Made by a program: the position numbers and the translations under genes. Source: Methylococcaceae bacterium (GTDB taxonomy: Bacteria > Pseudomonadota > Gammaproteobacteria > Methylococcales > Methylomonadaceae). Taken from it: a stretch of DNA of 13,481 bases. The notes beneath the pieces were generated by a model that worked only from the letters and a program-made list of their open reading frames with translations, ran no database searches and was not told where the DNA came from. Shown here one piece after another: positions 8,465 through 13,481 of this stretch. How positions within the stretch are numbered: position 1 is the first letter of the stretch; each line of letters opens with the position of its first letter. The stretch is taken from assembly GCA_030699345.1 (NCBI GenBank), contig JAUYMX010000326.1, positions 1 through 13,481 on the forward strand, given 5' to 3'.

Positions 8465-9863
8465 AAACGCGTCCGTAGGAGTCATCAATACGAACGATGT
8501 CATCTTCTCCTAAGTAGCTGCCTGATTGCACTTCGACAATTTCCAGCGGGATTACGCCGGGATTTTCCAGGCAATGGATGATACCCAGCGGAATATAGAT
8601 AGATTCATTTTCGGAAATCAGTAGTTTATCTTCGCCTTTAGTGACCAGCGCTGTGCCTTTGACCACGACCCAATGTTCTGCACGGTGATGATGTTTTTGC
8701 AGCGATAACCGTGCACCGGGTTTGACTACGATGCGTTTGGTTTGGTGGCGTTCGCCGTTGTCTACTGAATCGTAATGTCCCCAAGGTCGGTAGGCTTTGC
8801 GTTGAATATTGGCTTCTTTCCGTCCCAGGTTTTTAAGTTGTGCGACGATGTCTTTAACTTCTTGCACCCTGTCTTTAGGGGCAACCATGACCGCGTCGGC
8901 GGTTTCAATAATGACTAGGTCTCGTACTCCAATGGCAGCGACTAATCGGCTTCCAGCGGGAATGTCTGAGTTTTTAGTGTCAACGGTTAATACATCACCG
9001 TTGATGGCATTGCCGGAACCGTCTTTGTCGGTGACATCCCATAAGGCTGACCAAGAGCCAACGTCATTCCAGTCGGCATCAAGGGGGATGACGACGGCTT
9101 TGTCGGTTTTTTCCATGACCGCATAGTCAATGGAGTCAGACGGACAGGTAGAGAAAATTTCTTTGTTTAAGCGCACAAAATCCAAGTCAATTTTTGCAGC
9201 AGACAGTGCCCGCTTGCAGATTGCCAGCATCGTTGGGTGAAATTTTTCTAATTCTGCTAAGTACACACCGGCTTTGAAAGCAAACATACCGCTGTTCCAA
9301 AAATAGTCGCCGGTTTGCAGATAATGTTTGGCAGTTTCTAAATCTGGTTTTTCAACGAATGCTTCAACATTAAAAGCGGCTCCTTGTGGTGAGGAAGCAC
9401 GTTTAATGTAACCGTAGCCGGTTTCAGGTTCTGTGGGCACAATGCCAAATGTTACTAGGTAGCCTTGCTCAGCCAGATCTCGGGCTTGATTGACAGCGGT
9501 ATGAAAGGCTTCAAGATTATTGATGACGTGGTCAGCAGGTAGTACCAAGAGTATGTCATCTGGGGATTGTGCCGATAATGCCGCGAGTGCCACGGCGGGG
9601 GCGGTGTTTTTACCGATGGGTTCCAGAATAATCGCGGCAGGTTTGGTATGTATTTCCCATAATTGTTCTGCCAGCATAAATCGATGATCTTCATTACACA
9701 CGGCAATTGGCGGTTGTAATTGCTCAAGGCCTGATAACCTGAGCAGGGTTTCCTGCAACATGGTGTTTTCAGAAACTAATGGCAAAAATTGCTTGGGATA
9801 TTGACCGCGAGATAGAGGCCAAAGTCGGGTGCCTGAGCCGCCAGATAAAATAACAGGGATCAT
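8463..9863 (-). CDS. manC: Mannose-1-phosphate guanylyltransferase / mannose-6-phosphate isomerase
   Basis: This 466-residue bifunctional type II enzyme makes GDP-mannose for polysaccharides. The nucleotidyltransferase domain fills about 1-280, with the GTP-binding signature GGSGTRLWP at 8-16, LPADH at 108-112, the FVEKP motif at 169-173 and DWNDVGSW at 264-271. The C-terminal cupin-type isomerase domain, about 350-466, carries RPWGHY at 359-364, the metal-site segment QKHHHRAEHW at 389-398, and EIVEVQSGSYLGEDDIVR at 441-458. It therefore belongs to the AlgA/XanB/ManC group; which polymer it feeds cannot be told, because no glycosyltransferase is nearby. The start ATG has AAGGAA 8 bases upstream. 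It follows a 123-bp gap and is likely the first gene of an operon with the fumarase. Confidence 0.95.
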   Translation of the reverse strand: MIPVILSGGSGTRLWPLSRGQYPKQFLPLVSENTMLQETLLRLSGLEQLQPPIAVCNEDHRFMLAEQLWEIHTKPAAIILEPIGKNTAPAVALAALSAQSPDDILLVLPADHVINNLEAFHTAVNQARDLAEQGYLVTFGIVPTEPETGYGYIKRASSPQGAAFNVEAFVEKPDLETAKHYLQTGDYFWNSGMFAFKAGVYLAELEKFHPTMLAICKRALSAAKIDLDFVRLNKEIFSTCPSDSIDYAVMEKTDKAVVIPLDADWNDVGSWSALWDVTDKDGSGNAINGDVLTVDTKNSDIPAGSRLVAAIGVRDLVIIETADAVMVAPKDRVQEVKDIVAQLKNLGRKEANIQRKAYRPWGHYDSVDNGERHQTKRIVVKPGARLSLQKHHHRAEHWVVVKGTALVTKGEDKLLISENESIYIPLGIIHCLENPGVIPLEIVEVQSGSYLGEDDIVRIDDSYGRV

Positions 9864-9871
9864 GAATTGGG

Positions 9872-9877
9872 TTCCTT
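9872..9877 (-). promoter_or_regulatory. Ribosome binding site of manC
   Basis: AAGGAA is read on the minus strand 8 bases before the manC ATG, which fixes the start at the MIPVILSGGSGTR N-terminus expected for the family. Confidence 0.65.
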
Positions 9878-9949
9878 ATATTGGTTGTTAGTTATTTGGG
9901 TATTGATTAATTGCTGGCTTGGGGCTGCAATCATTGCGTGAAATCTTAG

Positions 9950-9978
9950 CGTATATTTTGCATTGTTTGATGTTACAA
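9950..9978 (-). promoter_or_regulatory. Candidate sigma-70-type promoter for manC
   Basis: In the 123-bp gap between sbcB and manC the minus strand has TTGTAA (9973-9978), a 17-base spacer, then TATACG (9950-9955). Each hexamer matches the consensus at 4 of 6 positions and the spacing is optimal. It lies about 87-115 bases upstream of the manC ATG. No intrinsic terminator for sbcB is seen in the gap, so read-through is also possible. Confidence 0.35.
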
Positions 9979-9986
9979 AACGCCTG

Positions 9987-11426
9987 CTAAATACCTAATT
10001 GGTGCATTTTTTCTATTGCGTAACTGTCGAGGGCATCAATAATCGATAGGTTGGTATTTTGGTCGGCACGTAATTCTTTTAAACGGGCTAAGTAACTATC
10101 AAGGGTAAGGCTTGCTCCTGACTGACTCCCTGTTAATCGGGCAATACAAAATTGCTTCCAACGCTGCTGTTCTTCAAAACTGAGGGATTCTGGAAAATTA
10201 CGCGCTCGGTACCTAAAGAGCATTTCCGGTAAGCGGGGGTCTTGAAAATGAATGATATTAGTTAATTGTTCTGGGGACATGACTCTGATTTGTGCCATTT
10301 TTTGCTTATCGGTATCCGAAAAAAAACCGCCACTGTAAATTGCAAGATCAGGGTCTAAATCAGAAGATCCTAAATGGGTATCACTAAAAACAGCTGCTAA
10401 CTTTTCAGTTAGACCGCTTGCTGCTTTGATTTGTTCAATGCTTTTATTGCATAGGTCTATGTCGATGTTAAGACGTTGTGCATCTTCGGGTTTAATGACA
10501 GAAATTGGTGCTAATACCGGGCATTTATTAATGTGTACGGTTTTTAGCGGGATTCTTTCAACACCGTCAGGTAAATCAGCAGAGGCAGTAAAAATACGTT
10601 GTTGGATTTCTTGTACTGATAAAGAAAGTAGTGGGGTAGGGTCGACAGACAGGTCGTAAACAATCACACCGTTGCTATTGGTAGGGTGTTTGCAAATAGG
10701 CAGAACGATAGCTAAGCAATTTTTTGCCGCGGGATACTTGCCTGAAATGTGTACAACTGGGTTAAAACTACCCAGTTTTAATAACTCTAACGCTTTGGCT
10801 TTTACGCGGTGTTGAAACAGAAATTGATAAAGTTTTGGTTGAGCATTTTTAATCAATTTGGCGCAGGCAATGGTTGCATATACGTCGGATAATGCATCAT
10901 GTGCAGATTCATGCGCTATGCCATTGGCTTGGGTTAGGCGCTCAAGTCTGAAGCTGGGTTTGCCGTCTTCATCATCAGGCCATTGAATGCCTGATGGGCG
11001 TAATGCTCTGGCGGCTCTGGCTACGTCGATAATATCCCAGCGTGAATTGCCATTTTGCCATTCACGAGCATAGGGATCATAGAAGTTCCTATACAACGCA
11101 TTCCGGGTGACTTCATCGTCAAAGCGAATACTGTTGTAGCCTAGAGTACAGGTATTGGGTTGGGCGAGTTGATCATGAATAAGCTGTACAAAATGTGACT
11201 CAGAGAGGCCCTTTTGTTCGGCAGTTTGCGGCGTAATGCCGGTAATCAGGCAAGCATCTGGATGCGGCAGGACATCAATGCTGGGTTTGCAATAGATTAT
11301 TAAAGGTTCATCTACGATATTAAAATCATGGTCGGTTCGAATGCCGGCAAATTGAGCCGGTCTATCCATTTTAGGATCTGCGCCCCATGTTTCATAGTCG
11401 TGCCAATAAAGGGTATGGTTTGTCAC
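9987..11426 (-). CDS. sbcB: Exonuclease I (3'-5' single-strand DNA exonuclease)
   Basis: The protein has 479 residues, against 475 in E. coli. It degrades single-stranded DNA from the 3' end and acts in recombination and mismatch repair. The DEDDh catalytic set is complete: D10 and E12 in HDYETWG, D103 in RFDDEVTRN, and H176 and D181 in AHDALSDVYA. Each is shifted by exactly five from the E. coli residues as I recall them (D15, E17, D108, H181, D186). Family blocks DRPAQFAGIRTD at 21-32, LITGITPQ at 60-67, LVHINKCPVLAP-like text in mid-protein and FRYRARNFPESL near the C-terminus agree over the whole length. The start is GTG, with an in-frame TGA immediately upstream, so no earlier start is possible. 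The Shine-Dalgarno is weak. It begins 21 bp after the CBS gene and is probably cotranscribed with it. Confidence 0.96.
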   Translation of the reverse strand: MTNHTLYWHDYETWGADPKMDRPAQFAGIRTDHDFNIVDEPLIIYCKPSIDVLPHPDACLITGITPQTAEQKGLSESHFVQLIHDQLAQPNTCTLGYNSIRFDDEVTRNALYRNFYDPYAREWQNGNSRWDIIDVARAARALRPSGIQWPDDEDGKPSFRLERLTQANGIAHESAHDALSDVYATIACAKLIKNAQPKLYQFLFQHRVKAKALELLKLGSFNPVVHISGKYPAAKNCLAIVLPICKHPTNSNGVIVYDLSVDPTPLLSLSVQEIQQRIFTASADLPDGVERIPLKTVHINKCPVLAPISVIKPEDAQRLNIDIDLCNKSIEQIKAASGLTEKLAAVFSDTHLGSSDLDPDLAIYSGGFFSDTDKQKMAQIRVMSPEQLTNIIHFQDPRLPEMLFRYRARNFPESLSFEEQQRWKQFCIARLTGSQSGASLTLDSYLARLKELRADQNTNLSIIDALDSYAIEKMHQLGI

Positions 11427-11447
11427 TCACTACATCTCATCTGGCTA

Positions 11448-11843
11448 TCAGTGGATTGACGCCAATGCCCTCAACACATCTGTGCGACTGACAATACCAA
11501 CCAATTTGTTATCACTAAAGACAGGAAAGCTTCGAATCGAGGATTTTTGGAATTTTTCTGCCAAATCGACAATGCTGTCATCGGCATTAATGCTGCTAAT
11601 TTCTGTTGACATGTATTCTGCAACTTTTCCGCTTTGACTCTGGTTGTAAACGGTTTCCAATACCACGCGCATTACATCCTTTTCAGAAAATACACCTAGT
11701 AAATTGCCGTGCGGATCGACCACTGGAGCGCTGGTGATTTTGTGGTCTAGTAGAGTTTTTATTGCGTCAATGACATTGGTATCTTTGCTGAGTTTAACCA
11801 GATTTTTTGACATGTAATCTGCAACAGTAATTTTTGCTAGCAT
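11448..11843 (-). CDS. Small protein with two CBS domains
   Basis: The 131-residue cytoplasmic protein is almost wholly a CBS pair (Bateman module), the usual adenosine-ligand sensor. The first domain covers about 4-58, with MSKNLVKLSKDTNVIDAI, SAPVVD and GVFSEKDVMRVV. The second covers about 72-128, with MSTEISSINADDSIVDLA, SFPVFSDNKLVGIVSRTDVLRAL. There is no fused catalytic or transport domain, so its partner is unknown. An in-frame ATG at 11855 would add four residues but has no ribosome site. The ATG at 11843 has GGAG 6 bases upstream and is preferred. It lies 44 bp after nqrM and 21 bp before sbcB. The small gaps suggest an operon, but I know of no functional link to either neighbour. 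Confidence 0.9.
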   Translation of the reverse strand: MLAKITVADYMSKNLVKLSKDTNVIDAIKTLLDHKITSAPVVDPHGNLLGVFSEKDVMRVVLETVYNQSQSGKVAEYMSTEISSINADDSIVDLAEKFQKSSIRSFPVFSDNKLVGIVSRTDVLRALASIH

Positions 11844-11887
11844 GACCAACTCCATATTTACGGTTGAGGATAATTTATGAATATCGA

Positions 11888-12070
11888 CTAATGATTTAAA
11901 CCTTCAGCTTCAAATTTTTTGCGTTTATCGCATTTTTCTATACAAACACAGTTGCTGTTGTTTACTCCACCACAAGATCCTTTGATGGCTTTTCTACCGA
12001 ATATTACGCCTATTGCCATAATGGCGATAATTATTAACATAAATATAAACGTCACTACAAAATAAGTCAT
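11888..12070 (-). CDS. nqrM: Na+-NQR maturation protein NqrM (DUF539)
   Basis: The 60-residue protein starts with a membrane helix at about 3-26. A short basic linker, GRKAIKGSCGG, and a cysteine-rich tail follow, with C33, C41, C43 and C47 in the pattern SCGG...NCVCIEKCDKR. This is the layout of NqrM, which is required to assemble active Na+-translocating NADH:quinone reductase, probably by delivering iron to the NqrD/NqrE site. An upstream in-frame ATG at 12109 would add 13 residues. The ATG at 12070 is preferred because AAGGGAG lies 5 bases before it and because the resulting N-terminus, MTYFVVTF, matches the family. It follows nqrF, as expected, but a strong terminator stands between them, so it probably has its own promoter. 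Confidence 0.9.
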   Translation of the reverse strand: MTYFVVTFIFMLIIIAIMAIGVIFGRKAIKGSCGGVNNSNCVCIEKCDKRKKFEAEGLNH

Positions 12071-12075
12071 TGGGA

Positions 12076-12082
12076 CTCCCTT
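12076..12082 (-). promoter_or_regulatory. Ribosome binding site deciding the nqrM start
   Basis: AAGGGAG is read on the minus strand with a 5-base spacer to the ATG at 12070. The alternative ATG at 12109 has no comparable sequence, so the shorter 60-residue protein is favoured. Confidence 0.7.
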
Positions 12083-12095
12083 GAATAAAATGGCT

Positions 12096-12109
12096 GTGAT
12101 ATTTATCAC
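12096..12109. repeat. Palindrome just upstream of the nqrM ribosome site
   Basis: GTGATA and TATCAC arms of 6 bp flank a 2-base centre, 26-39 bases before the nqrM ATG. It lies in the likely 5' leader or promoter-proximal region, so it could be an operator. It matches no regulator site that I can name with confidence. Confidence 0.35.
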
Positions 12110-12169
12110 TATATCAATTTAATAACAATAACGCACACAAACTCTAATCTGGTTGTGGCTAGGGTGGAT

Positions 12170-12184
12170 TATCAAATTTTGATA
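12170..12184. repeat. 15-base palindrome in the nqrF-nqrM gap
   Basis: TATCAAA and TTTGATA arms of 7 bp flank a single central base, about 100-114 bases upstream of the nqrM ATG and 33 bases past the nqrF terminator. Its position upstream of a separate transcription unit would suit an activator or repressor site. The arms are AT-rich, so chance is possible. Confidence 0.35.
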
Positions 12185-12216
12185 TTGCATAGTGAATATT
12201 GTGGGAATTTGAACAT

Positions 12217-12251
12217 AAAAAAAACGGGGAGCAAAATCGATTTGCTCCCCG
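12217..12251 (-). terminator. Intrinsic terminator of the nqr operon
   Basis: A perfect 11-bp GC-rich stem, CGGGGAGCAAA at 12225-12235 and TTTGCTCCCCG at 12241-12251, closes a 5-base loop. On the minus strand it is followed directly by eight T residues (12224-12217). It begins 56 bases after the nqrF stop codon. The plus-strand side also carries a T-rich run (TTATTTTTTA) after the stem, so it may work in both directions. Confidence 0.93.
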
Positions 12252-12307
12252 CTTATTTTTTACTTGCCAAACTTTTAAGACTAAAAAGTCATTTAGATTG
12301 CAAGTAA

Positions 12308-13481
12308 TTAGCCGCCAAAGTCATCAAGGGCAATGTTTTCAGATTCAACGCCATTATCCAAAAGCATTTTGATTACTGAGGTGTTCATGATTGGAGGTCC
12401 GCACATGTAAAACTCACAATCTTCAGGGGCAGGGTGCTTTTTAATGAACTCTTCATAAAGAACATTATGAATAAAGCCGGTATAACCTTCCCAATTATCT
12501 TCAGGTAATGGGTCTGACAAGGCAACATGCCACTCAAAGTTGTCATTTTCTCTTGCAAGCATATCGAAATCTTCGACATAAAACATTTCGCGCTTACTAC
12601 GAGCTCCGTACCAGAAGGTGATCTTACGTTTAGATTTTAGTCTGCGGAGTAGATCGAAGATATGTGAACGCATAGGCGCCATACCTGCACCACCGCCGAC
12701 GAAGACCATTTCTGCATCGGTATCTTTGGCATAAAATTCGCCATAAGGACCAGAAACGATACATTTATCACCTGGTTTTAAGCCAAATATAAAAGACGAC
12801 ATAATGCCTGGTGGAACGCTTTCGGGAGCACCAGGAGGTGGTGTCGCAATACGCACGTTAAGCATGATTTCTTTTTCTTCTGGATAGCTTGCCATTGAAT
12901 AAGCACGCAAAGCAGGTTCTTTCACATCAGAGACATAACGCCACAAGTTGTATTTGTCCCAATCTTCGTGGAATCTTTCTTCAATCGCAAAGTCGCTGTA
13001 TTTGACAACATGCGGAGGACATTCGATTTGAATGTAGCCGCCCGCACGGTAATGAATTTCTTCACCAGCTGGCAAATCGAGAACCAACTCTTTAATGAAG
13101 GTGGCAACGTTGTTATTGGATTTAACAGTACATTCCCATTTCTTTACTCCAAAAACAGAGTCTTCAACTTCGATGTCCATGTTATGTTTAACAGAGACTT
13201 GGCAAGCAAGACGCTCACCTTCTGCTGCTTCACGTTTGGTGATATGGCTCAGTTCAGTTGGGAGGATTTCACCACCACCTGAATGTACCTTAACCTTACA
13301 TTGAGCACAGGTACCGCCGCCACCGCAAGCTGATGACACAAATAAACCATTGTCTGCTAGTGCAGTTAATAGCTTTGAACCTACAGGTACATGGATTTTC
13401 TTTTCATGATTTATCAGGATTTCGACATCCCCTTCAGCAACCAATTTTTTCTTGGCGCCGATAATCACAAACACAAGCGCT
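12308..13481 (-). CDS. nqrF: Na+-translocating NADH:quinone reductase subunit F, 5' end beyond the right edge
   Basis: NqrF oxidises NADH and passes electrons through FAD and a 2Fe-2S cluster to the rest of Na+-NQR in the inner membrane. The frame is open to the window edge; about 20 residues, mostly the N-terminal membrane anchor, are missing, and the visible start ALVFVIIG is the end of that helix. Numbering from the GTG at 13474, the 2Fe-2S ligands are C50, C56, C59 (SSACGGGGTCAQCK) and C91 (RLACQV). The flavin site is RAYSMAS, preceded by AGGYIQIE. The NADH domain has GPYGEF, VGGGAGMAPMRSH, FWYGARS and FYMCGPP. The C-terminus DDFGG is typical of the family. An internal GTG or ATG should not be taken as the start. 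The gene should be the last of an nqrABCDEF operon, since a strong terminator follows. Confidence 0.97.
   Translation of the reverse strand, partial: ALVFVIIGAKKKLVAEGDVEILINHEKKIHVPVGSKLLTALADNGLFVSSACGGGGTCAQCKVKVHSGGGEILPTELSHITKREAAEGERLACQVSVKHNMDIEVEDSVFGVKKWECTVKSNNNVATFIKELVLDLPAGEEIHYRAGGYIQIECPPHVVKYSDFAIEERFHEDWDKYNLWRYVSDVKEPALRAYSMASYPEEKEIMLNVRIATPPPGAPESVPPGIMSSFIFGLKPGDKCIVSGPYGEFYAKDTDAEMVFVGGGAGMAPMRSHIFDLLRRLKSKRKITFWYGARSKREMFYVEDFDMLARENDNFEWHVALSDPLPEDNWEGYTGFIHNVLYEEFIKKHPAPEDCEFYMCGPPIMNTSVIKMLLDNGVESENIALDDFGG

Noticed and set aside
12071..12109. An N-terminal extension of NqrM starting at 12109
   Set aside because: The 13 extra residues have no ribosome site and do not fit the family, whereas the ATG at 12070 has AAGGGAG at 5 bases.
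12170..12184. An FNR/CRP-type box in the nqrM upstream region
   Set aside because: The arms are in the inverse order (ATCAAA..TTTGAT rather than TTGAT....ATCAA) and the spacing is one base, so it is not an FNR site.
1..13481. CRISPR array, insertion sequence, tRNA/rRNA or a defence-type cassette
   Set aside because: No regularly spaced repeats, transposase motifs, terminal inverted repeats or RNA-gene signatures were seen. Gene density, orientation and protein families are those of core chromosome.

Overview
The window is 13.5 kb of ordinary-looking gammaproteobacterial chromosome in which all ten recognised genes lie on the minus strand, so transcription runs from the right edge to the left edge. 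The gene content suggests an aerobic gammaproteobacterium, perhaps a Methylococcales-type methanotroph: a Na+-pumping NADH:quinone reductase subunit with its maturation factor NqrM, an HpnN-like hopanoid transporter, an oxygen-labile class I fumarase and a bifunctional ManC/AlgA-type enzyme. The taxon is an inference; no marker gene proves it.

Layout in transcription order. The right edge holds the 3' part of nqrF (its N-terminal membrane anchor is cut off), closed by a textbook intrinsic terminator. After a 237-bp gap with two short palindromes comes nqrM, then a small protein with two CBS domains, then exonuclease I (sbcB, GTG start), all closely spaced. After a 123-bp gap with a plausible promoter comes manC (mannose-1-phosphate guanylyltransferase / mannose-6-phosphate isomerase). 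It is followed 10 bp later by class I fumarase, whose Shine-Dalgarno overlaps the manC stop codon, and 9 bp later by an MFS transporter. After a 184-bp gap comes a lipoprotein ApbE (FAD:protein FMN transferase), followed 26 bp later by the HpnN-like MMPL/RND transporter. The last gene is a MASE1-PAS-PAS sensor whose C-terminal output domain, probably GGDEF, runs off the left edge.

Functional links. nqrF, nqrM and apbE serve one machine: NqrF is the NADH-oxidising subunit, NqrM is needed to mature the complex, and ApbE attaches FMN covalently to NqrB and NqrC. Here apbE is separated from nqrF/nqrM by five unrelated genes and is paired with the hopanoid transporter gene. The other genes (DNA repair, sugar-nucleotide synthesis, TCA cycle, efflux, signalling) look like housekeeping genes brought together by co-orientation rather than by one pathway.

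I found no mobile element, CRISPR array, tRNA or rRNA, and no clear evidence of an undescribed system. The points most worth a second look are the apbE-hpnN pairing, the palindromes in front of nqrM, the asymmetric charged residues in the two halves of the HpnN-like protein, and a tiny plus-strand ORF with a strong Shine-Dalgarno sequence in the gap at 1656-1864.
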